NCBI RefSeq assembly: GCF_007859675.1
Contig: NZ_CP042305.1
Coordinates: 2,046,001 to 2,110,000 of the forward strand
Direction of reading: 5' to 3'
DNA length: 64,000 nt
Source: Humibacter ginsenosidimutans
GTDB lineage: Bacteria; Actinomycetota; Actinomycetes; Actinomycetales; Microbacteriaceae
Part shown: positions 19,244-28,057 of the stretch, piece after piece
How the letters are laid out: the number at the start of each line of letters is the position of its first letter
Numbering within the stretch: the stretch's first letter is position 1
Translations under genes and position numbers: made by a program
Notes under the pieces: model-generated
Databases searched by the model: none
Told to the model about the DNA's origin: nothing
What the model saw: the letters and a program-made list of their open reading frames with translations, nothing else

Positions 19244-20290
19244 TCATCTGAAGCACACTCGTTCGCGGACGATCGTGGCTACGGCGGACCACATGTGTCG
19301 GGTGGTGTAGCGGGCACCGACCATCTCACGCGCGGCAGCTCCGAGCCTCGTCCGGAGCTGCTCGTTCTGAACCGCCTCTTCCAGCCGAAAGCGTAGTTGA
19401 TCAGCTTGACCAGGCTCACTGAGTAGAGCGGTGCTGCCGTCGTGCAGGTATTCGCTCAGCGCCTGCGAGCGCGTGGCGACCACACAACAGCCGGCAGCTG
19501 ACGCCTCCAAAGCAACACTCTGCCCAGTGGGGTACGCAAGGTCGAAGGTCGGCACGGCCACGACCTGGGCACGGTTCAGCAAGGAGACGTATTCCTCGTA
19601 CGGGACCGGGGCATGCACTGTGACGTTCGAGGGTGCCTGAAGGCCCGCGAGGTTCACCGGTTTGCAGTACAGATCCACTCGCGTCCGCATGCCCTCAACC
19701 GCACGAAAGAGCGTTCGATAATCACGCCCGCGATCAAATCCGACTGACAAGATCGGGATATCGCGCTCACGAGAAGAGGGCGGAGTGGGGAATCGATTCC
19801 ACTCGATACCGAACGGAACGGCCGCGAGCTGGCCTTCTGTAAAACCAGCATCCACGAATATCTCTCGCTGATTCTCACTCAAGAACAAGATCAGGTCGAC
19901 TCCCGCGAAGCGCCTCGCCACTGATCGTCGCTCGGAGGGCGACATTCGCCTGAGCTCTTCGGATAGCCAACACGAGAGCATGACGACAGGATGCGCGTGA
20001 TAAGGAGGAATTCGCAGCTTCTTCAGCTGGAGCGGCGCTAATGCGAACTGTTCGAGCAGGGCCAGAGTCATGTCGGCGCGGGCACCGATGCCACGGACTG
20101 CTTCCTCCCACTTCATTCCCGAGCGATGCTCAACGACATCCCGAATCTTCCGTGCAGCCCTCAAGGCATGTCTCCGAGGAATGTCAAGGGTGAATCCGTG
20201 ATCAGCGAGGCGCCCGACATCGTAGGCGAGCCGCCCATCTACCGGCGTTTCAGCAAGCACGAGAGCGGAGACGGTCGGCTCTGCGGTCAT
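19244..20290 (-). CDS. GT4-type glycosyltransferase
   Basis: 348 residues from ATG 20290, which forms an ATGA overlap with the GT2 gene before it; a longer frame runs into that gene. The C-terminal half is a retaining GT-B domain: ILSVGFDRGRDY, VTVHAPVPYEEYVSLLNRA, then PTGQSVALEASAAGCCVVAT with the conserved acidic residue before the Ala-rich turn. Cytosolic; donor and acceptor unknown. Base composition is lower in GC than the flanking genes. Confidence 0.8.
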   Translation of the reverse strand: MTAEPTVSALVLAETPVDGRLAYDVGRLADHGFTLDIPRRHALRAARKIRDVVEHRSGMKWEEAVRGIGARADMTLALLEQFALAPLQLKKLRIPPYHAHPVVMLSCWLSEELRRMSPSERRSVARRFAGVDLILFLSENQREIFVDAGFTEGQLAAVPFGIEWNRFPTPPSSRERDIPILSVGFDRGRDYRTLFRAVEGMRTRVDLYCKPVNLAGLQAPSNVTVHAPVPYEEYVSLLNRAQVVAVPTFDLAYPTGQSVALEASAAGCCVVATRSQALSEYLHDGSTALLSEPGQADQLRFRLEEAVQNEQLRTRLGAAAREMVGARYTTRHMWSAVATIVRERVCFR

Positions 20291-21174
20291 TCGGCAGAAC
20301 CTGTTCTTCCCGTCGATCGGCGACGTCCCCAGAAGGCGAACGGCGCCCGAATCATCTTTACCACCCTCGGGAATCGAGTGCGAAGGTTCTCGAGCCAACG
20401 GTATCGATGTCGCAGGTCATTGATCTGATCTTGTTGGCTGAAGATGAACCGGAACAGATCTTCAGCATGCTCGACATAGAGACGATGATTGTTGCGCAGC
20501 AGGCGCGCGCTGGTCTCCACGAGCAAGTCTCGATCTTTGGCAAAAGAATCGTTCATCGATCGGCCGGACTGGCGGTAGTGGAAGTAAACCCCGTCAAGAC
20601 GCACTGGATATCCCCCGAGTGCAAGAAGTTTGAGGACGAAATCATGATCTTCTCTACCCCGCTTGAAGAACGGGTCGTATCCACCAACCCTTACCCAATC
20701 GGCTCTGCGGTAGAGGCACGAACAAAAGATCAAATTGTGGACAAGGATTCTCTCCCACGAGAAGTCCGGCAATTCCCACGGACCCGTGCGGGTCCCGAAC
20801 AACTCGGCCCGACTGTACACCAGACGCGCATCCGGCTGTCCAGACAACGCCAACACCGCTTCTTCGACATACCGGGGGTCGATCAGGTCGTCTGCATCCA
20901 GCGGTAGAACGTATTCAGCGTTGCTGGCGGCGATCGCAGCGTTCCGCGCCGCTGACAGACCGCTGTTCTCTTGGCGGATCAACCGCACCCGCGGCTTCTG
21001 TGCGACGCGGACGAGCGCATCCAGCGTCCGAAGATCCGTCGAGCCGTCATCGACGACAATGACGTCGAGGGGTACGTAGGTCTGGGCCAGAGCAGACTCC
21101 ACGGATTCGATGACGACATCGCCAGAGTCGAAGCATGGAACGACGACCGAGACGGAGCCCGACCCACCGCTCAT
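20287..21174 (-). CDS. GT2-type glycosyltransferase
   Basis: 295 residues. GT-A fold: SVVVPCFDSGD at the N-terminus, VDDGST (41-46), ENSGLSAARNAAI, and the metal-binding LDADD (92-96), then GREDHDF as the likely catalytic-base region. Its ATG overlaps the ABC transporter stop (ATGA) and its stop overlaps the next GT4 start. By hand count 20401-20700 is about 52% G+C against about two thirds elsewhere, suggesting later acquisition. Confidence 0.88.
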   Translation of the reverse strand: MSGGSGSVSVVVPCFDSGDVVIESVESALAQTYVPLDVIVVDDGSTDLRTLDALVRVAQKPRVRLIRQENSGLSAARNAAIAASNAEYVLPLDADDLIDPRYVEEAVLALSGQPDARLVYSRAELFGTRTGPWELPDFSWERILVHNLIFCSCLYRRADWVRVGGYDPFFKRGREDHDFVLKLLALGGYPVRLDGVYFHYRQSGRSMNDSFAKDRDLLVETSARLLRNNHRLYVEHAEDLFRFIFSQQDQINDLRHRYRWLENLRTRFPRVVKMIRAPFAFWGRRRSTGRTGSAE

Positions 21175-22982
21175 GCGAGTTCTCCTAGTTCCACCAGACG
21201 TGCAAACGACGGCGTGGACGCACGAACCTCTGTGAACGAGCCCTCGCCCTCCACCGTGCCATCACTCAAGAACACGAGCTTGTCCGCGTCTCGCACCGTA
21301 GAAAGCCTGTGGGCGACGATGATGACAGTGATCTGCCCGTGCAGTGCTCGGAGCGTCTGAGTAATCTGATGCTCGGTTTCGTTGTCGAGTGCTGACGTCG
21401 CCTCATCTAGCACGAGAACGCGTGGTCTTCTGAACAAGGCCCGCGCGAGACCGACCCGCTGACGCTGCCCGCCGGACAGACGCGTACCGCGCTCACCGAC
21501 GATCGTCTTCAATCCATTGGCCAGGCTCCTTACATACGAGTCGAGTTGCGCCATCCGCACGACCTCGTGCAGCAGGGCACGATCAGCGTCGTCGAGGGGC
21601 CTCCCGTAAGTGATGTTCGCTTCGAGAGTGTCGTTCAGAAGGAAGACGTCTTGCGGCACCACGCCCAGGCCCTCGTACCATCGAGCCACATCATCGTTGA
21701 TCGACACCCCTCCGCAGGTGATCTCTCCCGATGTCGGCTGCTGAAGGCCCAGGATGAGGTCTATAACCGTCGACTTTCCCGCGCCGCTTGCACCCACGAT
21801 CGCGGTCGTGGTGTGCTCGGAGATCTTCATGTCGAGATCTCGAAGCACCGGGGCCGGGTCATCCGGGTAGTGAAAGCCGACCGAACGCAGGACGATGTCT
21901 CCGCGGTAGGGTTCGGCGGACCGCGGCGCCTCGCAATGAGCCACGCTCCGATTCAACGTGTCCGCAGCCTCCGTGAGGAGGCCCAGGCTCACGGTCCCAG
22001 AACGCACGGACCCGATATTGGCCGACACCCTGGTCATTGTGGGCAGCCCTCGGAGCGCGGCGGCGGCAAAGATCGCCAGCACCGTAAGCGCATCGGACGC
22101 CGAACCTGTGACGAAGAGGATGGCGGCCATTCCCGCGACCGCAAGGATGAAGATGATCTGCAGTAGATACTTCGGCAGTTCCGACAGCAATGAATACGCC
22201 TGATTCGCACGCGCCGTGCGGATGCGCGCCTCCCCGAAGCCACGCACGAAGCGTTCAGCGCTCGACGAAAGCCGGGCCTCACGGAAACCATCGAGCACTG
22301 GCATGATGTGCGCCCACGCATCAAGGCTCGCTGCAGCCAGCTCTTCGCCCACACGCAGCTGTCTTCGTCGAAGAGACCGCTGGAAGGCCACCATGGCACC
22401 GGCGAAAAGCGCGATGGCGAAAAGCGTGACCAGCGGCGACGCGATCATGAGCACGACACAGATCCCGACGAGGGTCATCGCATCCGAGACGACGGTCACG
22501 GCGTTCAGCAACGTGTTGCTCGCTATGGTCGTCATGTCATTGATGTTCCGATACACATCGGGCAGATTCCTCGAGCGATGGTCGGCGTACGGGGCCAGCG
22601 CATAGCGCCTGAGAAGCTCCGTCGCCGCGTCGGCTCCGATTCGTGTGGTCCGTCCCAAGAGCCACCACCGGAAGAGGATCATGAGCGCACTGCTCACGAT
22701 GAAGAGGAGCGCCACGCACAGCGCAAAGGCCGGGATCAACACAGCGGGATCGTTGGTGCCCAGAATGTCGACAACCACCTTGACGACCGACGATTGACTC
22801 TCCGTCGTCGAGAAAAGCTGCATGAGTGGAACCATTGCTGCAACGCCGATCATGTCGAGCAGCGCCAGCAAAAGCGAGAGCACAGCCGTCGTCACGACCC
22901 AGCGTGCGGGATGCACCCTAGCGAGTTGCAGGAGGACTTTCATGCCGTGTACGGACCGTGAGTCCGCGTTCTCTGTTGCCAT
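21171..22982 (-). CDS. PglK-like ABC exporter (lipid-linked oligosaccharide flippase)
   Basis: 603 residues, a half-transporter with six membrane helices (about 25-330) and an ATPase domain (about 360-600). Visible are Walker A GASGAGKS, the Q-loop region VVPQDVFLLNDT, signature LSGGQRQR, Walker B VLVLDEATSALD and the switch HRLS. The length and arrangement fit type IV exporters such as PglK, which flips undecaprenyl-PP-linked oligosaccharides. Its ATG abuts the GT4 stop directly. No Wzx-type flippase is in the window, so this is the likely exporter of the glycan unit. Confidence 0.85.
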   Translation of the reverse strand: MATENADSRSVHGMKVLLQLARVHPARWVVTTAVLSLLLALLDMIGVAAMVPLMQLFSTTESQSSVVKVVVDILGTNDPAVLIPAFALCVALLFIVSSALMILFRWWLLGRTTRIGADAATELLRRYALAPYADHRSRNLPDVYRNINDMTTIASNTLLNAVTVVSDAMTLVGICVVLMIASPLVTLFAIALFAGAMVAFQRSLRRRQLRVGEELAAASLDAWAHIMPVLDGFREARLSSSAERFVRGFGEARIRTARANQAYSLLSELPKYLLQIIFILAVAGMAAILFVTGSASDALTVLAIFAAAALRGLPTMTRVSANIGSVRSGTVSLGLLTEAADTLNRSVAHCEAPRSAEPYRGDIVLRSVGFHYPDDPAPVLRDLDMKISEHTTTAIVGASGAGKSTVIDLILGLQQPTSGEITCGGVSINDDVARWYEGLGVVPQDVFLLNDTLEANITYGRPLDDADRALLHEVVRMAQLDSYVRSLANGLKTIVGERGTRLSGGQRQRVGLARALFRRPRVLVLDEATSALDNETEHQITQTLRALHGQITVIIVAHRLSTVRDADKLVFLSDGTVEGEGSFTEVRASTPSFARLVELGELA

Positions 22983-24116
22983 TCAGTGGTCTCCTGGTGC
23001 ATCCGCCATCTGTCTGGACGCGGCACCCTTGCCGTAGATCGACGAAAGTGCCGTACACATCTGTCTCACGGTGGTCCCCTTACAGGACTCGGGGCGCGGA
23101 GCCACTGACAGCACCCGTCGTACGATCACAGACGCACTCACTTCTTGCACGAGTGACGCCTCATCGAGGATTTCCCCATTCCCACCGACATCCGCGGCGA
23201 CGACCGCTATCCCATTGGCCCGTGCGTCCAGAAGAGTGTACGAGCAGTTCTCCCACACCGAGAGCTGCACGAGCAGGTCGGCCTCCGCCATGGCAACATC
23301 CGCATCCACGAAGCCCGGGAACGATACTGAATCCGCCAGATCGAGTCGGGCCGCCTGCGCGACCAGTTCGTCCCGCAGCGGTCCTTCCCCGGCGATCGTG
23401 AGCGTGGCATCCGGCCGCTCCATCTTCACCAGGGCGAACGCGTCGATGAGCTTGTCGATGCGCTTCTCTGGGGACAACCGCGACAGCGAGAGGATCCGCA
23501 GGGTGTCCGGTCGTCCCATGCGCGGCTCGACGCCCGGTGGGAGGTCGACGCCGTTCGGGATGACCTCGATGGACTGTCTGACATGCCACTTCGCGATCAT
23601 CGCCTTGCGTGTGGCGTTCGCCACGGCGATCACGCCGTCGAACCGAGGGAACCGCGCCCGGTGTACGAGGGCCATGAGGCGAGCCTGCGTCGTTGAGTCG
23701 TGGTAAACCGCGTCGTCGCCCGCGATGCCGTGCTCGGTGGTGAAGCGCCGGGCGCCACGCGGCAGCCGGGTCCAGGCGTTGATGATATCCGCGTAGGCAA
23801 GATGCGAGTGCACGATATCGGGTCTGAGCGCGCGTGCCGTGAGGGCGAGGGAGCGGCGGGATGCCCGGACGCCCGCGCCCGGACCGAACCGCCCGGCGAC
23901 GACGGCACTCCCCTGGCTCCGCAGCCGTTCGGCCAGCGCCCCCTCGGGACACAGCACGACGACGCGCCATCCCGGGATACCGGTGCGCGTGACATCGAGG
24001 ACGTGCCGGGCCACGCCACCGAGATCGGGCACGGGAACGAGCCAGAGCGCGATGGGCGGGCCCGCCGCTGAGGAACCCTGATCACGCTCATTGAACCGCT
24101 CGTCGCCCTCGCCCAC
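22983..24116 (-). CDS. GT4-type glycosyltransferase, possibly fused in frame to the preceding GT2
   Basis: 377 residues if GTG 24116 is the start. Donor-domain motifs are ALWLVPVPDLGGVARHVLDV near the N-terminus, then VIPNGVDLPPG, LSLSRLSPEKRIDKLI, IAGEGPLRDEL, LVQLSVWENCSYTLLDARANG and VVAADVGGNGEIL. The frame has no stop until 24584 and its upstream part (about 24300-24116) has coding-like codon use, matching the missing C-terminus of the GT2 gene. So either an indel near 24300 separates two genes, or a GT2-GT4 fusion exists. The start is uncertain. Confidence 0.75.
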   Translation of the reverse strand: MGEGDERFNERDQGSSAAGPPIALWLVPVPDLGGVARHVLDVTRTGIPGWRVVVLCPEGALAERLRSQGSAVVAGRFGPGAGVRASRRSLALTARALRPDIVHSHLAYADIINAWTRLPRGARRFTTEHGIAGDDAVYHDSTTQARLMALVHRARFPRFDGVIAVANATRKAMIAKWHVRQSIEVIPNGVDLPPGVEPRMGRPDTLRILSLSRLSPEKRIDKLIDAFALVKMERPDATLTIAGEGPLRDELVAQAARLDLADSVSFPGFVDADVAMAEADLLVQLSVWENCSYTLLDARANGIAVVAADVGGNGEILDEASLVQEVSASVIVRRVLSVAPRPESCKGTTVRQMCTALSSIYGKGAASRQMADAPGDH

Positions 24117-25119
24117 CTGCCGTTCGACCGTGTCGCGGCTCTCCTGCCAGGCGTAGCTGGACAGATATGCCGGTCCGGCACGATATCCGGCCTTGCCTGC
24201 AGCCTCGACACCCAGCGCGATGAGGCGACCGCGCAGCGAGATCGGTGTTCCGGCAGGGGAGTCCGTCGACGGCACGCCCGTACCGGCGGCACCCGGCAGC
24301 CGACCGGAGCGCGAATGTGAATGCGTTGACGCCCGCAGCCCAGAGCCAGGCTCGAAGGGAGCCCCAGACGGCATCCTCGTGACGGACGCCCGGATGCGCT
24401 TTCGCGAACGCCTTGCGGCTGGCCCCCGAGAGGAACGCGCGAGGTATACGATGCTCGGCGTCCGGCGCCGGCCCTCGGTGCTCGATCTCCAACTCGGGAT
24501 CGATGATGATGCGCACCCCGGACTCATGAATGCGGAACCCGAGCTCGCTGTCTTCCCCATAGGAGAAGCGGGTATCGAACCCACCCGCGCGGTCCCACGT
24601 TTCTCGCGTCACCGAGTTATGAGCGGCCCAGTGCATCCAGATCATGTCGTCACGCCGGCGGTACACGCCGGCGAGGTGACGTCGATTGGCCGGGATGCCG
24701 TACGCGCGCGCGTAGGGCGTGTCGGCGAAGACATCCCTGGTCGCACCGATGACTCCCACGGGAGCTTCCGTCGTCGCGTGGTGCTCCACGTGGCGACGCA
24801 CCATGTTCGGTGCCGGGCTGAGGTCGTCATCGCATCGGATCAGCACGGCACCGGCGGCGGCCTCATAGGCATCATTGAGCGTCGCACAGACCCCGCGCCT
24901 CTCCGTCGATGCAACAACGCGCAGCGGCAGTCGATCCCGATATTCGTCGAGGATGTCGCGCGAGCCGTCGGACTCGCCGTCCAACGCGACGACCACTTCC
25001 CATGTGCCTTCGAAGTCCTGACGTGCCAAACGCTCCAGAAGCTCAGGAAGGCGCCGTTCTCCGCGGTACGACGGCACGATGACCGATGCCGCGACGAACA
25101 GCTTGTCGTTCACAGCCAC
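24088..25119 (-). CDS. GT2-type glycosyltransferase with disrupted C-terminus
   Basis: 343 residues as read from GTG 25119, which overlaps the neuB-fusion stop by 10 nt. GT-A motifs: VIVPSYRGE, ALDGESDGS, IRCDDDLSP (DDD at 97-99), WMHWAAHNSVTRE and GEDSELGFRI. After about residue 274 (near 24300) the predicted sequence becomes Arg/Cys-rich noise (AAGCRRYGRA onward), while another frame gives plausible protein (VEAAGKAGYRAGPAYLSSYA) that runs into the GT4 gene. A one-base indel is the simplest reason. Confidence 0.75.
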   Translation of the reverse strand: MAVNDKLFVAASVIVPSYRGERRLPELLERLARQDFEGTWEVVVALDGESDGSRDILDEYRDRLPLRVVASTERRGVCATLNDAYEAAAGAVLIRCDDDLSPAPNMVRRHVEHHATTEAPVGVIGATRDVFADTPYARAYGIPANRRHLAGVYRRRDDMIWMHWAAHNSVTRETWDRAGGFDTRFSYGEDSELGFRIHESGVRIIIDPELEIEHRGPAPDAEHRIPRAFLSGASRKAFAKAHPGVRHEDAVWGSLRAWLWAAGVNAFTFALRSAAGCRRYGRAVDGLPCRNTDLAARSPHRAGCRGCRQGRISCRTGISVQLRLAGEPRHGRTAGGRGRRAVQ

Positions 25120-27356
25120 CGCTCCAGCCGGTCGAGCGCGGTCCAGAATCCCTCGCCGCCGTTGATGTGACCCTGCCAGATCTCCGGGATGAACGAGACG
25201 CCCGGCGCAAGGCGGTCGAGCGCAGATGCGAAGTCGGGCCAGTCGATGTCACCCTCGCCCACCTGCACTCCCTCGCCATCGACGCCCGTGGCATCCACGA
25301 GGTGCAGATGGATGGTGTGCGGCAGCAGCAGTTCGGTCGCCTCGGAGAAGGGGATGCCCAGGAAGTTCGTGGCGAGCTTGGTGTGGGATGCGTCGAAACA
25401 CAGAGCAGTGCCCGTCTCGGCCGCGAACTGGGCCGTGTCGCGCGGGTCGACGAACAGATTGTGGAACTGCTGGCCGCCCATCAGCCACGGATACGGCGGC
25501 AGGGTCTGTGCGGCGAGCCGCACTCCGTCGGTGTCGAGACGGGCGAGGGCATCCGCGATGCGCGCGTACTTCGCAGTGCGCTCGACAGCGGCGATGTGCC
25601 GGTCCTTCGTGAAGCCGCCCATGGTGACGACCATCACCGGATCGTCTCCGCTGATGAACCAGCGGCGCAGCCGGCGGGTCACGTCGACGGTGCGCTGCAC
25701 CTCATGGATCGAGCGCTCCCAAACCTCATCGTCCATCGACGCGAGGTCGACCAGAAAATCACCGGCGAAGAGATCGGGCAGGTGCGTGGTGAACGCAAGG
25801 TCGAGCGGAGCGGAGAAGAACTCGTCCATCTCGACGTCGAGGTCTTTGTACGAGAAGTGGAACTCGAGAAAGTCGGGATTGGACTGCGCGGCGAGCGCTG
25901 CATGGTCGTGATAGCGCACCGGCAGGCCCCACGACCGACGGAACGAGAATGGCCGTCCGGTGGGGGTCTCGTCGTGCAGATCGCCGTCGAAGAAGAAGTC
26001 GCCTTCGGCGAGGCTGCGACGCATGGTGCGGCCGAGCAGGCGCGGCAGCACGTTGGGTTGCAGACCACGACCGGGACTCTTCACCGCCACGTCGTCGCGC
26101 GTGACCATCGCACCGACCGCGATCGGGCGTGCGGCGACGAGAGACTTCGCCAAGGTCACCCGGTTCATCATCTCGCCGGTCGACACCGCGCGCTCGGCAC
26201 GCGTGCCCATGGCGAGCTCGATGTCGCGAATCTGCTCCACCATGACGCCGAACTCGTCGGGCAGCAGCGATACCGTGTGATCGTTGCCCTCCATGGTGCG
26301 GTCGACGGTGAAGTGCTTCTCGACGATGCGCGCGCCGCGAGCGACGGCGACGACGGGAACGTGCCACCCACGCTCATGACCCGAGTAGCCCACGACGCAC
26401 TGGCCGATCTCGGCGAGCCGATCGAGGTAGGCGAGGTTCAGGTCTTTGTAGGGCGCCGGATAGGTCGACTGGCAGTGCAACAGCGCGAACGCGGCCCCCT
26501 GATCATGGAGCAGCGCGACCGTTTCGATGATCTCGCTTTCGCGTGACATACCGGTGCTGAGCACGAGCGGCAGGCCGCGACCCGCGGCGTTCGCGATGAG
26601 CTCGTGATTGGTGAGGTCGGCCGAGGCGATCTTGAGCCCCGACACGCCGTACTCGGCGAGTGCCTGCACGCTGGGGGCATCCCACGGGGTGCACATGACG
26701 TCGATGCCCGCGTCGCGGGCGTGGTCGAACACCTCGAAAAGCGAGTCGGCGGGCAGGGAGAATCTACGCAACAGGTCGAGCGTGTACTGCACGCCGAGGT
26801 CTTCTCCCCCGGTGGCGGCGCCCGGCTGCCGGTACAGCGCATTCAGGTCGCGCAGCTGGAACTTCACCGCGTCGGCGCCTGCCGCCACAGCAAGATCGAC
26901 GAGGTGCTTGGCGAGATCGACCGAGCCGTTGTGGTTGTTGCCGATCTCCGCGATGACGAATGCCGGATTCTCTTCGCCGATCTCGTGCCGGCCAATGCGC
27001 AGCACATCGGCACGGTCGATGGCGATGGCAACCAGGTGACCGCGATCGTCCACCAGAGGAACATGGCTGATGCCGCCCGTCGTAAAGGCGCCACGCACCT
27101 CCGCAGGTGCGGCCGTCGCGGGCATGGTGCGCACCGCAGTGTTCGCGACTCCGCCTGCGGAGACATCCATCGATGCCGTGGGATGCTCGATGATCCAGCG
27201 CCGGAAATCGCCGTCGCTGATCGACCCGGTCAGCACGCCGTGGGCATCCACGCAGAACACGATGCGCTGCTTGTTGGCGTTGATCTTCGCCAGCGCCGTG
27301 AGGACCGGATCCTCCGCGAACACGACGAACGGAGTGAGCTCCCGCTCGATGATCAC
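25110..27356 (-). CDS. CBS - NeuB - SAF - TIM-barrel fusion (nonulosonic acid synthase)
   Basis: 748 residues from GTG 27356 (GTGA overlap with neuA). Order: two CBS repeats (about 1-125, with GSISDGDFRRWI and GISHVPLVDD), a NeuB synthase barrel (about 128-385, with EIGNNHNGS, KFQLR, CTPWD, STGMS, HCQSTYPAP and EKHFT), an SAF/antifreeze-like domain (about 400-460) and an AP-endonuclease-2-type barrel (about 480-748, ending EIWQGHINGGEGFW). NeuB enzymes condense an N-acyl mannosamine-type sugar with PEP. The extra barrel may supply an isomerase or epimerase; the CBS pair suggests nucleotide control. Exact product unknown. Confidence 0.85.
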   Translation of the reverse strand: MIIERELTPFVVFAEDPVLTALAKINANKQRIVFCVDAHGVLTGSISDGDFRRWIIEHPTASMDVSAGGVANTAVRTMPATAAPAEVRGAFTTGGISHVPLVDDRGHLVAIAIDRADVLRIGRHEIGEENPAFVIAEIGNNHNGSVDLAKHLVDLAVAAGADAVKFQLRDLNALYRQPGAATGGEDLGVQYTLDLLRRFSLPADSLFEVFDHARDAGIDVMCTPWDAPSVQALAEYGVSGLKIASADLTNHELIANAAGRGLPLVLSTGMSRESEIIETVALLHDQGAAFALLHCQSTYPAPYKDLNLAYLDRLAEIGQCVVGYSGHERGWHVPVVAVARGARIVEKHFTVDRTMEGNDHTVSLLPDEFGVMVEQIRDIELAMGTRAERAVSTGEMMNRVTLAKSLVAARPIAVGAMVTRDDVAVKSPGRGLQPNVLPRLLGRTMRRSLAEGDFFFDGDLHDETPTGRPFSFRRSWGLPVRYHDHAALAAQSNPDFLEFHFSYKDLDVEMDEFFSAPLDLAFTTHLPDLFAGDFLVDLASMDDEVWERSIHEVQRTVDVTRRLRRWFISGDDPVMVVTMGGFTKDRHIAAVERTAKYARIADALARLDTDGVRLAAQTLPPYPWLMGGQQFHNLFVDPRDTAQFAAETGTALCFDASHTKLATNFLGIPFSEATELLLPHTIHLHLVDATGVDGEGVQVGEGDIDWPDFASALDRLAPGVSFIPEIWQGHINGGEGFWTALDRLERWL

Positions 27357-28057
27357 TGCTCCACTCCCTCATTCAGCTCGGCGAGCACCTGCTCCGCCAC
27401 CCGCAGGTCGACCAGTGTGTCGATGTCGACGCCCTCGCGCTCATCCAGCACGAAAAGTCCCACGCGTCCCCCGATGCGGTTGTTCTGCTGCTCGTAGATC
27501 TCAGTGCGGGTGATGTAGAGCGAGCCGTTCTCGAAATAGTGGTAATCAGCGGCGCCCAGCTCTTGCCGCCGAGGCCGGGCGGCCACGTCGTAGGCGGCGC
27601 GCGCGCCGCCGTCGGGTTCGCCGCCGAGCCGCCAGAAGAACGGGGTCTGCGGCACCACGCCGACCAAGGCATCCACGCCGCCGGCGGCGAACTGCGCGAC
27701 CGCGCGCTCCAGGGTGCCGGGCAAGCGCACCGGCGAGGTGGCCTGCAGCAGCATGACGGCGTCGGGCCGGCGGCCTTCAGCCGTGCGGAAGTCGATGGCG
27801 TGCCTCACCACGGGTTCTGTCGGCGTGGTGTCCTGCGCCAGCTCGGCGGGGCGAAGGAACGGCACGTCGGCCCCGGCCTCGCGAGCGATCTCGGCGAGTG
27901 TCGGGTCGTCGGTGGAGACCAGCACGTCGAGACCGGGTACGGCGAGCGCCCGCTCGATCGTCCAGACCACGAGAGGCTTTCCGGCCACCACGCGCGCGTT
28001 CTTGCCTGGCACGCCCTTGGATCCACCGCGCACGGGGATGACACAGAGCACGTTCAT
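27353..28057 (-). CDS. neuA: Acylneuraminate (nonulosonate) cytidylyltransferase
   Basis: 234 residues from ATG 28057. It opens with the CMP-sialate synthetase signature IPVRGGSKGVPGKNAR and has GKPLVVWTIE, VSTDDP, LLQATSPVR and GVDIDTLVDL. The enzyme activates a nonulosonic acid with CTP. The open frame continues about 1 kb upstream, but that part is a separate gene with an indel; its true stop overlaps this ATG as ATGA. It is coupled to the NeuB fusion by a GTGA overlap. Confidence 0.9.
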   Translation of the reverse strand: MNVLCVIPVRGGSKGVPGKNARVVAGKPLVVWTIERALAVPGLDVLVSTDDPTLAEIAREAGADVPFLRPAELAQDTTPTEPVVRHAIDFRTAEGRRPDAVMLLQATSPVRLPGTLERAVAQFAAGGVDALVGVVPQTPFFWRLGGEPDGGARAAYDVAARPRRQELGAADYHYFENGSLYITRTEIYEQQNNRIGGRVGLFVLDEREGVDIDTLVDLRVAEQVLAELNEGVEQ

